Shown here piece by piece: positions 15,397-27,297 of a stretch of DNA of 36,919 bases. This DNA is from Paenibacillaceae bacterium. GTDB lineage: Bacteria > Bacillota > Clostridia > Lachnospirales > Lachnospiraceae. The stretch lies in contig SVDU01000031.1 in NCBI GenBank assembly GCA_015057705.1, positions 1 through 36,919 on the forward strand, written 5' to 3'. Numbering within the stretch: the first letter of the stretch is position 1; each line of letters begins with the position of its first letter. The notes beneath the pieces are model-generated. The model was not told where the DNA came from and did no database searches. It saw nothing but the letters and a program-made list of their open reading frames with translations. Position numbers and translations under genes: made by a program.

Positions 15397-15810
15397 CTAT
15401 TTTCTGTTAGGACGTCTTTTTATCAGCAGAAGATTTATATAATCATCAAACAGAGACCGATCGTCCGCAGGAAACATAATCCATTTTCCATCATGGTATG
15501 TGGTTGAAGTATCATACAGTTCCAGTATCCTGGGGGAGTAGTTTTGCCTTTCCAGTTCAAACTTGTCCCGTTCTCCTTTGCCCAGAATCACCATAAAACC
15601 ACAACAGCCCTCTCTTGCATAGAGGGCGCAGAGGGTCTTCCCCCCTCTGCGGTATTTGTATTCGTACTTCCATGCCTTACCGCCGCTATTCAAAAGGCGG
15701 TCCATGTCATATGTTTCTTCGATCTTAGTGCAGAGAGCTTCCCATGCAAGAAAAGCCTCCTCTCCAATTAAACTGATCATCTCTTCCCGGTCCGGGGTCT
15801 TTTCAAGCAT
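15397..15810 (-). CDS. DUF3788 family protein
   Basis: A 137-aa cytoplasmic protein of the DUF3788 family, recognised from the order AFLAWEALCTKIEETYDMD, WKYEYKYRRGGKTLCALYAR, GFMVILGKGERDKFE and the C-terminal DDYINLLLIKRRP. Function is unknown. The family often travels with YjbR and DinB-like genes, as here, where it is the first gene of the operon. The ATG has AAAGGAG about 7 nt upstream. Confidence 0.85.
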   Translation of the reverse strand: MLEKTPDREEMISLIGEEAFLAWEALCTKIEETYDMDRLLNSGGKAWKYEYKYRRGGKTLCALYAREGCCGFMVILGKGERDKFELERQNYSPRILELYDTSTTYHDGKWIMFPADDRSLFDDYINLLLIKRRPNRK

Positions 15811-15852
15811 GAGTAACTCCTTTCGTTGATTGTTCTGTCACCTGTTTAAAGG

Positions 15853-15861
15853 ATTATATCA
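15853..15861 (-). promoter_or_regulatory. Extended -10 promoter of the DUF3788 operon
   Basis: The minus strand reads TGATATAAT, an extended -10, about 43 nt before the DUF3788 ATG. The -35 is poor. Confidence 0.5.
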
Positions 15862-15889
15862 CCCATAACACGACAGCTGTATGTCATAT

Positions 15890-18967
<3,078 letters not shown>

Positions 18968-18984
18968 TTAAAAACATTACACTT

Positions 18985-18990
18985 ATTATA
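18985..18990 (-). promoter_or_regulatory. -10 element of the lacZ promoter
   Basis: Perfect TATAAT on the minus strand about 36 nt before the lacZ ATG, with no recognisable -35 at 16-18 nt, which would suit an activator-dependent promoter. Confidence 0.4.
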
Positions 18991-19033
18991 ATCGACAACG
19001 GTAAAAGAATCCATTGTATTTTTTGGTTTCCGG

Positions 19034-19086
19034 ATGAAAAATAAGGGCAAAGAAGCTGTTATCGATCCACATCTTCTTTGCCCTTA
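19034..19086 (-). terminator. Terminator of the uronate-degradation operon
   Basis: TAAGGGCAAAGAAG and CTTCTTTGCCCTTA (19042-19086) form a perfect 14-bp stem around a 17-nt loop, followed on the minus strand by TTTTTC. It lies 28 bp after the DUF2264 stop. Confidence 0.9.
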
Positions 19087-19113
19087 AAATCTCTGTGGTA
19101 AAACCCGGCACTG

Positions 19114-20814
19114 CTAGCGGATGGAGCTTTTCACCTGGGTTTCAATCCGAATGGTTTCTCCTTTTTTAATCCGATAGGATACTGACGGAATCGCTGCATT
19201 GGGATATAGCACATTGGTGTTAGGATCCGATTCAATGACAAAACCAGCTGCACAAGGACCTTCCCCTGTTACCTGACAGCATTGCTCCTGGTTTGACACA
19301 AGAGCTGTAGTCCCTGCTGCCTTCTGTTCATAATCATCCGCAAACTTCTTTACGGCAAATCCGCAGTCGTAGGCAGTACAGTCGTACTGGCTTTCAATCT
19401 CATGAACTCTTAAATGACCGTATTCCTGAGGAACAATGGTGGTAGTAACCGCAATTCCGGGAAATGGATGCCAGCTGCTGATTACACGGTCTTCTAAAAC
19501 TTCGTACTGGTCACTGTATTTTCTCACAAAAACATAGTCATCACCGTCAATTACGAATGCAAGGGAGGAATCCGGTGCATTTTCATGGAGTATAATCTGA
19601 CTCCTGGCGACTGAGAAGCCAAAACGGGTGGAATAAGCAAACTTGGAATATTTCTCCGGTACGTGGCCATGACCGTATTTTTCACAAACACCTGCTGGAT
19701 AGGCGATTACATCCGATCCGATCCGCTGCATCAGCATATCCGCCTGTTTTAACAGCTTTATACTGTCAAGACTGGGCAATGGTTCCGCTTTCGCAGACCA
19801 GAACGGATGGCTGTCTGGCAGTCCCAGGCACAAAAGCGTCTTCATTCCCCAATAAGGAGACCCGGGCGCATTGTAACGCTCTGCCATAATCAGATTGGGA
19901 TACGCATATCCAATAGTCAGAACACCGTCCCGGTCAAAGATTTTCTGATCCAGCCACCAGTTTAAATGACGGGATAAAATCCCCTTTACAACGCCTGCGG
20001 ATATATCATCAAGCCCTGCAAATAAGTAGGCAGACCAGAATGCGGCTTCTCCGAAACGATAAGAAAGACTTCGTCCAAAGGGCAATGCGGCACCATTTTT
20101 ATCAAACCAGTAAATAAAATCTCTGGCAAAAATCTTAGCCCGTTCTCTAAATTCGCTGCACCGCTTAGGATCTTCTTCTTCCATTGCTACGGAATATAAA
20201 AGCCCGTAATAATGCATGGCAAAAGAAATGTAGTAGTCCTTCTGACTGGAGCCGCCATCCCGGTACCAGCCATCACCGATATAATAGCTTTCGATTTTAT
20301 CAAGACCTGACAGGAGCTTTTCTTTGCTGTATGGATAGCCAAGCTTTTGCAGGGCAATATTTACAAGAATCATAAAAAACTGCCAGTTGCAGTCCGGTAT
20401 AATGTGTTCATTGATTCCGTAAAGCCATTTAGCCAGATTGTCTTTTTCCCGATCTTCTAAGGGTTCCCAAAGTTTTTCCGGAGTAAAGATCAGACCGCTT
20501 GCAATGGCAGCCATCTCCACAAACCTCTGGTCGTAATCGTTAAAACCGCCCCAGTATTCGCTATGGAGTGGATCGGTACCATTTTTTAAACCATTTACAT
20601 AAATATCTTCAAAGCCTTTTCCTCCCCCAAGCCACAAGGGCACCAAAGCCCACAGGGGTCTTGAGAAAGCCTCCATCTCCATGCTGACTGTAGGATAAGT
20701 AACACCGCTGTCTCCTAAATGCAGTCTGGCACAGCCGTTGCTGTATAATGGTTTTAATGGATCTAACAGCTGAAACATCAGCTGCCTGTAGTCCTCTTTT
20801 GTTTCAAGCTTCAT
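19114..20814 (-). CDS. DUF2264 family protein, probable glycan-processing enzyme
   Basis: A 566-aa protein of the DUF2264 family. The N-terminal 370 residues look like an alpha/alpha toroid (WALVPLWLGGGKGFEDIYVN, NWQFFMILVNIALQKLGYPY, DGGSSQKDYYISFAMHYYG). The C-terminal 190 are beta-rich, a layout shared with polysaccharide lyases and GH88/105-type enzymes. No catalytic mechanism is established for the family to my knowledge. It is the last gene of the uronate operon and has no signal peptide, so it should act on imported sugars. I start at ATG 20814 (AGAGG 9 nt upstream); in-frame ATGs at 20820 and 20838 are alternatives. Confidence 0.85.
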   Translation of the reverse strand: MKLETKEDYRQLMFQLLDPLKPLYSNGCARLHLGDSGVTYPTVSMEMEAFSRPLWALVPLWLGGGKGFEDIYVNGLKNGTDPLHSEYWGGFNDYDQRFVEMAAIASGLIFTPEKLWEPLEDREKDNLAKWLYGINEHIIPDCNWQFFMILVNIALQKLGYPYSKEKLLSGLDKIESYYIGDGWYRDGGSSQKDYYISFAMHYYGLLYSVAMEEEDPKRCSEFRERAKIFARDFIYWFDKNGAALPFGRSLSYRFGEAAFWSAYLFAGLDDISAGVVKGILSRHLNWWLDQKIFDRDGVLTIGYAYPNLIMAERYNAPGSPYWGMKTLLCLGLPDSHPFWSAKAEPLPSLDSIKLLKQADMLMQRIGSDVIAYPAGVCEKYGHGHVPEKYSKFAYSTRFGFSVARSQIILHENAPDSSLAFVIDGDDYVFVRKYSDQYEVLEDRVISSWHPFPGIAVTTTIVPQEYGHLRVHEIESQYDCTAYDCGFAVKKFADDYEQKAAGTTALVSNQEQCCQVTGEGPCAAGFVIESDPNTNVLYPNAAIPSVSYRIKKGETIRIETQVKSSIR

Positions 20815-20844
20815 GAACATTCGCCTCTTTTCAATCATTGATTG

Positions 20845-22026
20845 TTACCAATATGGATTCCAGTCTATGGACAGACGGATCAGCGCCTCTAAATAGAAAT
20901 AATCTCCCCAGATATTGCATTCATCCACACCTTCCGGAGTACAGGTATTATATGGAGATTTCTTGGAATACGTACTGTGAAGAACCAGTCCGTTGGATTT
21001 GGTTCCTTCTTTCACCGCATAACCAGTTACTACCGATTCCATGATCTTCTTCGCAATGGATTGATAGTAAGTCGCTTCCGCTTCCGGCAGATAGTTAGCC
21101 ATTTCAAGCATTCCGCAGGCTGCAATGGAAGCGGAGGAAGAATCCTTTGGCTCCCCAGATCCATCTGTAAATTCCAAATCCCAGTAAGGTACTAAATCAT
21201 CAGGGAGATGGTCTAAGAAGTAACCAGTCACATGCTTAAAGTCTTCTACATACTCTTCTCGTTTCGTATAACGGTATGCTAAAGCACAGCCGTATACTCC
21301 CCACGCCTGACCTCTTGCCCAGGCAGACCCGTCCCGGTATCCCTGGCAGGTTGCACCGTGATCCGGCTCACCAGTCTCCATATTCATAAAGAAGGTATGC
21401 CAGGTGGAATAATCTTCTCTGATAACATTGGCAATGGCGGTATGAATGTGCTTTTCAGCAATATCCCTGTACTTTGTATCATTGGTTTCTTCGGATGCCC
21501 AGTAAAGAAGAGGCAGATTTAAAAGACAGTCAATGATAAAACGGTAATTCTCCGGCTGGTTCATAGGTCCCCACGCCTGAATAAACTGCCCCACTGGCTG
21601 AAAACGGCTGATGAGCTGATCTGCTGCCTTGATTGCCGCTTTCTTTCCCGTCTCATCTCCTACCAGCTTATAAGCTGCCACGCAGGAAGGGGAATACAGA
21701 AATCCCATATCGTGATGATCCACTTCCACCTTATCTTCAATTCTCTTTAAAAAGCTTTCAGCCTGAATGCTGCCAGCCTTGGCAAAAGCATCATCCCTGC
21801 TCCACTCATACGCCAGCCAGAGCTGGCCAGTCCAGAATCCGGTGGTCCAGTTTACATTGGGAGTTGGCTTATAATAGCCGTCTTCACTATATGCTTTTTT
21901 AAAAGAGTGGGTAAATTCCCCTAAATTATCCTTCAGCTGTCTGACCGCAAAGTCCAAAGCTTTGCGGCACTGGTCTGCCGACAGCTCCGGTCTGTTTTCA
22001 AACAATTTCTCCGTCGTTTCCTTCAT
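20845..22026 (-). CDS. GH88 unsaturated glucuronyl hydrolase
   Basis: A 393-aa cytoplasmic enzyme that removes the 4,5-unsaturated uronic acid left at the non-reducing end by polysaccharide lyases. The reaction is hydration of the vinyl ether. The two catalytic aspartates of the Bacillus GL1 enzyme are present: Asp106 in HHDMGF and Asp166 in IIDCLLNL. Other alpha/alpha-barrel signatures are NWTTGFWTGQLWLAY and DGSAWARGQAWGVYG. Length and motifs fit GH88 better than GH105. It overlaps the glucuronidase gene by 29 bp, with GGAGG 9 nt before the ATG, so both are made together. Whether it prefers chondroitin, heparin or hyaluronan disaccharides cannot be read here. Confidence 0.92.
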   Translation of the reverse strand: MKETTEKLFENRPELSADQCRKALDFAVRQLKDNLGEFTHSFKKAYSEDGYYKPTPNVNWTTGFWTGQLWLAYEWSRDDAFAKAGSIQAESFLKRIEDKVEVDHHDMGFLYSPSCVAAYKLVGDETGKKAAIKAADQLISRFQPVGQFIQAWGPMNQPENYRFIIDCLLNLPLLYWASEETNDTKYRDIAEKHIHTAIANVIREDYSTWHTFFMNMETGEPDHGATCQGYRDGSAWARGQAWGVYGCALAYRYTKREEYVEDFKHVTGYFLDHLPDDLVPYWDLEFTDGSGEPKDSSSASIAACGMLEMANYLPEAEATYYQSIAKKIMESVVTGYAVKEGTKSNGLVLHSTYSKKSPYNTCTPEGVDECNIWGDYFYLEALIRLSIDWNPYW

Positions 22027-23827
22027 TTTCCCTTACCTCCTCATAAAACTTCTTCATCACTTCAAACGCAGGCTTTTCTCTCTTTCTGTCCGCAGTCACC
22101 AGACCCTTTATGTTGTATCCCTTCTGATATGCGCCTAGCCTCTTGGGCGTCCGGTAATCATACAGGATCCAGGGCGCTGTGCCCTGAATGTATTCTGTTT
22201 TACCGAACATCTCTACCTGCTTTTTATAGATTTCTTCCTGTTCCTGTTCAGAGCCACGGACATACTTACCGGTTTTATTTTCAGAATAGTACCCATCTGC
22301 ACCAAACTCACTGATTATCACTGGTTTTTCCGGCTTAGAACCATTTAGAATTTCTGTCAGCTTCTCATAATCGGGATCATACCAGCCGTAGTACTCATTA
22401 AAACCGATAACATCCAGATGTCTCTCCAGCCGGTCAGCAATTCTTAGATTTACGGAATCTACCAGACACGCAGCTGAAATCAGACGGGAAGGGTCCTTTT
22501 CTTTCGCTGTCTCTGCCAGATACTTCATAAAGTGATACCTGTCGTCTGTATCCGGGTTTTCATTTCCAACTGACCAGATGATAACACTGGCCCGGTTAAA
22601 ATCCCGGGAGATTAATTCAGAAAGCTGGTTTCTTGCATCACTGAGCGTCTGCGGGTTTGAAAAGTTGATCCACCAGTAAACCGGAATCTCCTCCCAAAGT
22701 AAAATTCCTTCCTCATCTGCAATCTCAGAAACCCACTGGGTATGAGGGTAATGGGCGAGGCGCAGGAAATTGCAGTTCATCTTTTTCGCTCTCTGAAATG
22801 CTTCCCGGATATCCTCCCTTGTTACCGCTTTCCCATGAACCTGGGTTTCCTCATGGAGACAGGCTCCCCGTAAGAATACGGGTCTGCCATTTAACAGTAT
22901 CTTTCCGTCTCTTGTCTCTATGGTGCGAAAGCCGATGACATCAGTGACCTCATCCTTCACCTCACCCTTTTCCTTCAAAGTCAGCATCACATCATAACGT
23001 TTGGGATTCTCAGGACTCCAAAGAGATAAATTCTGTGCATGGACGATCTTTATAAAGGTACCGTCTTCGCTTACAGGAAAGGTTTCTTCCATGTTAAGTT
23101 CCGGAATTGAAAAAGTCAACGTATGATCTGTCAGTTTCTTATCACTCTCAATAAGAGCCTTAACTTCAATCGCTCCGGTTTCCCGGTTTACAAGACCCGC
23201 ATTCATATTCTTAATATAGACATTCGGTACGAAAAGAAGGGAAACGTCCCGGTAAATACCGCCATATAGGAACCAGTCCGTATTTTCACTGGGGATCTGC
23301 TCTTTTCTTCTGGTATTATCCGCTACCACAATTAATCTGTTTTCAGCCTTTAAATGAGGCGTAATTTCTAAGGAAAACGGTGTGGAACCTCCTTTGTGGA
23401 TTCCAAGAAAGGTTCCATTTAAAAAGATTCTGGCTTCATAGGAAACTGCACCAAACTGTAAGAACACACGCCCTTTATTTTCTTCTTCCAAAGAAAACCG
23501 GCGGCTGTATACCGCCGGTCCTTCGTAATAAAAATATTCCGGTTTTGCAAGATTCCATACTCCCGGTACTTTGATTTTTTCCCAGTCGTCAAAGGCGTAA
23601 TCAAGAGGGACACTGCGCCCTTCATCATTTATTTCCTGTTCTAAAAACCACTTTGCTCTTAAACAGTTGTCGTACTGGTCCACAGAAAAGTTCCATTCCC
23701 CGTTTAAAGACTGGGTTCTTCTTCCTCCTGGGAAAATCAAGGTCTCCTCTTGTATAACGGGGATTCTATAGTTCCTTTTATAATCCCCGTTATGGATATT
23801 GTCCACGAAATTTTTTATTATTTCCAT
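21998..23827 (-). CDS. uidA: Beta-glucuronidase, GH2
   Basis: A 609-aa GH2 enzyme releasing beta-linked glucuronic acid. Order: sugar-binding jelly roll (about 35-200), Ig-like domain (about 201-302), TIM barrel (about 303-595). The acid/base is Glu423 in WSVGNEN and the nucleophile Glu507 in IISEFGADG. The N-x-K motif that recognises the glucuronate carboxylate and separates these enzymes from galactosidases is Asn572-Ile-Lys574 in GYNIKGLVTADRK. There is no signal peptide, so it acts on imported oligosaccharides, or on drug glucuronides that enter. It starts 3 nt after the permease stop and overlaps GH88, so it is tightly operonic. Confidence 0.9.
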   Translation of the reverse strand: MEIIKNFVDNIHNGDYKRNYRIPVIQEETLIFPGGRRTQSLNGEWNFSVDQYDNCLRAKWFLEQEINDEGRSVPLDYAFDDWEKIKVPGVWNLAKPEYFYYEGPAVYSRRFSLEEENKGRVFLQFGAVSYEARIFLNGTFLGIHKGGSTPFSLEITPHLKAENRLIVVADNTRRKEQIPSENTDWFLYGGIYRDVSLLFVPNVYIKNMNAGLVNRETGAIEVKALIESDKKLTDHTLTFSIPELNMEETFPVSEDGTFIKIVHAQNLSLWSPENPKRYDVMLTLKEKGEVKDEVTDVIGFRTIETRDGKILLNGRPVFLRGACLHEETQVHGKAVTREDIREAFQRAKKMNCNFLRLAHYPHTQWVSEIADEEGILLWEEIPVYWWINFSNPQTLSDARNQLSELISRDFNRASVIIWSVGNENPDTDDRYHFMKYLAETAKEKDPSRLISAACLVDSVNLRIADRLERHLDVIGFNEYYGWYDPDYEKLTEILNGSKPEKPVIISEFGADGYYSENKTGKYVRGSEQEQEEIYKKQVEMFGKTEYIQGTAPWILYDYRTPKRLGAYQKGYNIKGLVTADRKREKPAFEVMKKFYEEVRENEGNDGEIV

Positions 23828-23830
23828 TGT

Positions 23831-24667
23831 CTAACCTTTCACGCCGGTAGCTGCAATTCCTTCTACGAAATATTTCTGAAGGGATAAAAATACAATTAAT
23901 ACAGGAATTAAGGAAAGCACTGATGCTGCCATAATCAGACCAAATTCTGAGCTGTACTGGCTGATAAACATTTTAAGTCCTAACTGAAGTGTCTTCTTGG
24001 ATTCCGTCTTTAAATAGATCAAAGGTCCTAAGAAGTCATTCCAGGTATTAACAAAAGTAAAGATTGTCAGCGTAGACAGCGCCGGTTTTGACAACGGAAG
24101 CATGATTTTAGAGTAAATCTGATACTCTGACATACCATCAATTCTTGCCGCTTCACACAATTCATCGGGAATTCCCTGATAGAACTGTCTCATCATGAAC
24201 ACTCCGAAGGCGGAAAACGCCTGAAGGAAAATAATCGCCAGATGGGAATCATTCAGTCCGAAATTTCTCATCATCATGAACTGGGGAACCATGTAAACCT
24301 GCCACGGAACAGCGATGGTGGCAATATAGGCCATAAAAAGAGTATCTTTGTATTTAAATTTCAGCTTTGCAAATGCATAGGCTGCAAAGCTGCTGGTTAA
24401 AAGCTGGAGAAATGTTACAATCAATGTGATCTTTACGGTGTTTCCTACAAAGGTCATAAGCGGTATTTTTGTCCAGATATCAATGTAATTCATCCACCGG
24501 GGATTTTTTGGAATCCACTGAATGGGAAAGATAAATACGTCTTTATCAAGTTTTAATGATGCTGACAGCATCCATGCAAAGGGAATCAGCATAACCGCTG
24601 TAAGAATGAGCAAAACCACATATAGGAGGGATCTGCTGATTTTATAATTTGTGCTTTTTACTTTCAT
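23831..24667 (-). CDS. Sugar ABC transporter permease, MalG family
   Basis: One of two inner-membrane channel subunits of a CUT1-type carbohydrate importer. The 278-aa protein has about six helices and the ATPase-contacting EAA loop, EAARIDGMSEYQIYSKIMLP, at roughly 190-209. AGGAGG lies 7 nt before the ATG. It sits directly between the other permease and the beta-glucuronidase. No ATPase gene is present in the operon; Firmicutes CUT1 systems commonly share one MsmK-type ATPase encoded elsewhere. Confidence 0.93.
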   Translation of the reverse strand: MKVKSTNYKISRSLLYVVLLILTAVMLIPFAWMLSASLKLDKDVFIFPIQWIPKNPRWMNYIDIWTKIPLMTFVGNTVKITLIVTFLQLLTSSFAAYAFAKLKFKYKDTLFMAYIATIAVPWQVYMVPQFMMMRNFGLNDSHLAIIFLQAFSAFGVFMMRQFYQGIPDELCEAARIDGMSEYQIYSKIMLPLSKPALSTLTIFTFVNTWNDFLGPLIYLKTESKKTLQLGLKMFISQYSSEFGLIMAASVLSLIPVLIVFLSLQKYFVEGIAATGVKG

Positions 24668-24684
24668 GTTATATCCTCCTTCTT

Positions 24685-25752
24685 CTAGTTTGCATATTTT
24701 TTCTCACCACGGAACTGAACCAGGGTGATTGCAAGAACCATTAAGAACAGCACAATTGCAACTGCACTGGAATAACCCAGATTCCAGTTACGGAATGCTT
24801 CTTCATAAATGTGGTAAACCAAAACCATTGCCTGGGAACTTACAACACCGTTAGAACCGCCGGCAAGCATATATACAATATCGTAAACCTTAAAGCAGTT
24901 AATGGTAAGAATGATTGTAACAAAGAATGTAGTTGGCTGAAGCTGAGGCCAGGTGATATAACGGAACCGCTCCCAGGAATTACAACCGTCAAGGCCTGCA
25001 GCCTCATAGAGCTCTGCATTGATTCCCTGAAGTCCTGCAAGATAAATTACCATGTAGTAGCCCATGTTCTTCCATACACTAAATAGCACGATTGTAAACA
25101 TAACCCAGTGAGGATCTGCCGACCATTTAGGCAGGCTTTTTGCATGAACTCCCAGATAATATAAAATCATATTGACCGGTCCGCTTTTCTGGGGACTGAA
25201 AAGCATGTTCCACACGGCTGCAACTGCAACCAGAGAGGCTACGTAAGGAAAGAATCCTACCGTACGGAAGAAGTTCCTTCCCTTTATTTTCTGGTTTAAA
25301 ACGATTGCCAATCCCAGTGCACTGACTAAGGTCAAAGGTACGGTGGCGATACAGTATACGATGGTATTGATAAAGGCAGAATGAAACCTTGCATTGCCAA
25401 ACATGTCAATAAAGTTTTTAAGTCCTGCAAATTTCATGGGACTGTTACCATCCCAACTCATAAATGCCAGCACAAACGCAAAGATAATGGGTCCCAGCGT
25501 AAATATGGCAAAGCCGATAAAGTTGGGAGCGATAAATGAATAAGCTACTAAATTTCTTTTTTCCTGTCTCGTAAGGATCTCTCCGGTCCTCACCTTCTTA
25601 ATTTTCTCATCTATTGTTTCGATTTTCGCAATCAGCCTGTCGCGCTCATGAGTACGTTTTGCGCCTTTTAACAAAAGACTGAGTGCATCCCGTTTCTCAT
25701 GTAAAGCCGCGATTTTTTCCTGTTTTTGCGCTTCTGTTATTGTCTTAGCCAT
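24685..25752 (-). CDS. Sugar ABC transporter permease, MalF family, with N-terminal extension
   Basis: Partner channel subunit of the importer, 355 aa, with the EAA loop EAAGLDGCNSWERFRYITWP. It differs from usual family members by about 65 charged residues before the first helix, including AQKQEKIAALHEKRDALSLL and RLIAKIETIDEKIKKV, likely a coiled coil in the cytoplasm. The ATG at 25752 has no close ribosome site; the only AGGAGG (25785-25790) is 32 nt upstream, with a small AAGCC/GGCTT hairpin in between. The frame remains open upstream but offers no ATG, GTG or TTG nearer the AGGAGG. Confidence 0.92.
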   Translation of the reverse strand: MAKTITEAQKQEKIAALHEKRDALSLLLKGAKRTHERDRLIAKIETIDEKIKKVRTGEILTRQEKRNLVAYSFIAPNFIGFAIFTLGPIIFAFVLAFMSWDGNSPMKFAGLKNFIDMFGNARFHSAFINTIVYCIATVPLTLVSALGLAIVLNQKIKGRNFFRTVGFFPYVASLVAVAAVWNMLFSPQKSGPVNMILYYLGVHAKSLPKWSADPHWVMFTIVLFSVWKNMGYYMVIYLAGLQGINAELYEAAGLDGCNSWERFRYITWPQLQPTTFFVTIILTINCFKVYDIVYMLAGGSNGVVSSQAMVLVYHIYEEAFRNWNLGYSSAVAIVLFLMVLAITLVQFRGEKKYAN

Positions 25753-25835
25753 AGTCTGTCTTAAAGCCCGGTAAAACGGCTTATCCTCCTTTTCCAGTTC
25801 TTATCCGTCAAAATCAAATCAGAAGTTTTTAAATA

Positions 25836-25862
25836 AGGCGGGCCGTTATATGCTGCCCGCCT
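25836..25862 (-). other. Intercistronic hairpin after the solute-binding protein gene
   Basis: AGGCGGGC and GCCCGCCT form a perfect 8-bp GC stem 21 bp after the binding-protein stop, followed on the minus strand by TATTTAAAAA. Such hairpins in importer operons reduce read-through or protect the 3' end, so that the binding protein is made in excess of the permeases. Confidence 0.65.
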
Positions 25863-25882
25863 GTTTTTGTTACCACGCTGCT

Positions 25883-27232
25883 TTATTTGCCAAGAATTGC
25901 ACCGATTTTTTCATTCATCTGAGCAATGCCGTCATCAACTGACATACTTCCTGTCATGATTGCATCATGTGCTTCATTTAATACAGTTTCGATCTCAGAG
26001 CTCTTTGGATTTACAGGCATCTCCAAGTACAGCTTGGAAGTGTTTAAAGCTTCAACACTGGTTCCGTCTGCTTTTGGGAATCCGTCTGCACTTGATACAA
26101 GATCAGCAACTGTGCTGTTCATAACAGCTGGAATGGTTCCGGTAGAAGCAAGAATCTCTGCTCCTTCTTTTCCGCTTACAAAGTTAATGAATTCCCATGC
26201 AAGATCTTTATGAGGTGCATTGGCAGGAATTGCAAGAGAAGTAATGGTAGCAAGTGTAGATCCTGGCTCTACGCCTTCTGCATGAGGATATTTCACGATT
26301 CCCCAGTTTTTGCAGTCTGTATATTCACCTGTACGGATCTTATCCATTAAAGTGGAGATAAACCAGGTACCCATGTTCATCATGGCGATGTTGCCCTGTG
26401 CAAATGCGCCGGAGTAATGAAGTCCGCTGGTCTTTAACGTTGCATAATCCTGGCAAACGCCGTCTTCCTGCTCTTTAATTACCATATCATAGTAAGGCTT
26501 TAAGAAATCATATTTTCCATCAATAATGGTATTTTTTCCGTCAAGTACACCAAATAACTGCACTGCAGATCTCCATGTATGATAATGTGATCCGTATACT
26601 TCCTGTCCTGGTGTGTCTACTGTTAAGCTTCTTGCCAGCTTATCATACTGTTCAAATGTCATATCATTGGTTGGGTAAGCAACACCTGCTTTATCAAAGA
26701 TGTCCTTATTATAGAACAGTACCCAGAAATCGTTACGGAATGGAAGCTCATATAATTTATTTTCTACCTTAATCTGATCGGTAAGGCCTTTATACTGAGT
26801 TAAATCCACTTTAGAAGATTCGATGTAGCTGTCCAGAGGCTCTAAAACGCCTTTGTTTACCAGTGTCATGTATCCTGGAACATCCTTTACAGTTACCACA
26901 TCAAAATCAGAACCGCTGCCAGTTAATTCTGTTGCAAGAACTGTCTGATAATCGGTAGAACCAAGATCCACCATCTCGATTTTTACATCCGGATGTGCTT
27001 TTTCAAACGCGTCGATCAGAGGCTGATAATAGGTAGTGGAACTGATATCCCAAACAGACCATTTCAGTGTTGTCTGTCCGCCTGCTGATGCAGTGGTCTC
27101 TGCTGCCTTTGTCTCTGCTTTACTTGCTTCCGTTGTTGCAGCTGTGGTTTCTTTGGTACTGCCGCCGCAGCCTGCAAGTGCAGTGACTGCCATGGTACAG
27201 GCAAGTGCAAGGCTAAGTGCTCTTTTTTTCAT
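25883..27232 (-). CDS. Extracellular sugar-binding lipoprotein (SBP family 1)
   Basis: A 449-aa substrate-binding protein anchored by a lipid: signal peptide with lipobox LAGC at 19-22 (Cys22), then a Thr/Ala/Glu-rich linker to about residue 50. The mature domain starts TTLKWSVWD and has the family-1 pattern (LELLDSYIES-like hinge, FYNKDIFDKAGV, LAWEFINFVSGKEGAE). It delivers oligosaccharides to the two permeases. It is the first gene of the operon, with AGGAGG before the ATG. The linked enzymes suggest uronate-containing oligosaccharides as ligand. Confidence 0.93.
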   Translation of the reverse strand: MKKRALSLALACTMAVTALAGCGGSTKETTAATTEASKAETKAAETTASAGGQTTLKWSVWDISSTTYYQPLIDAFEKAHPDVKIEMVDLGSTDYQTVLATELTGSGSDFDVVTVKDVPGYMTLVNKGVLEPLDSYIESSKVDLTQYKGLTDQIKVENKLYELPFRNDFWVLFYNKDIFDKAGVAYPTNDMTFEQYDKLARSLTVDTPGQEVYGSHYHTWRSAVQLFGVLDGKNTIIDGKYDFLKPYYDMVIKEQEDGVCQDYATLKTSGLHYSGAFAQGNIAMMNMGTWFISTLMDKIRTGEYTDCKNWGIVKYPHAEGVEPGSTLATITSLAIPANAPHKDLAWEFINFVSGKEGAEILASTGTIPAVMNSTVADLVSSADGFPKADGTSVEALNTSKLYLEMPVNPKSSEIETVLNEAHDAIMTGSMSVDDGIAQMNEKIGAILGK

Positions 27233-27249
27233 TGTATACCCTCCTGATT

Positions 27250-27263
27250 TGAAATTGTTTTCA
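27250..27263 (-). promoter_or_regulatory. Candidate cre (catabolite-repression) site
   Basis: TGAAAACAATTTCA on the minus strand agrees with the CcpA operator TGWAARCGYTWNCA at 12 of 14 positions, missing the central GY pair. It lies between the promoter and the ribosome site of the binding-protein gene, a usual place for glucose repression of a sugar operon. Confidence 0.45.
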
Positions 27264-27297
27264 GTAAACCCTTGGGATTTACCATGGCTCTATTATA
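27264..27297 (-). promoter_or_regulatory. Importer operon promoter with overlapping palindrome
   Basis: A perfect TATAAT (27292-27297, minus strand) lacks a recognisable -35, as expected when an AraC-type activator is needed. Right after the probable start lies a 19-bp near-palindrome, GTAAATCCCAAGGGTTTAC (27264-27282), which could be an operator or a 5' hairpin. The rest of the 320-bp divergent gap is AT-rich; on the plus strand TTGACA at 27467-27472 may be the -35 of the regulator operon. Confidence 0.5.
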
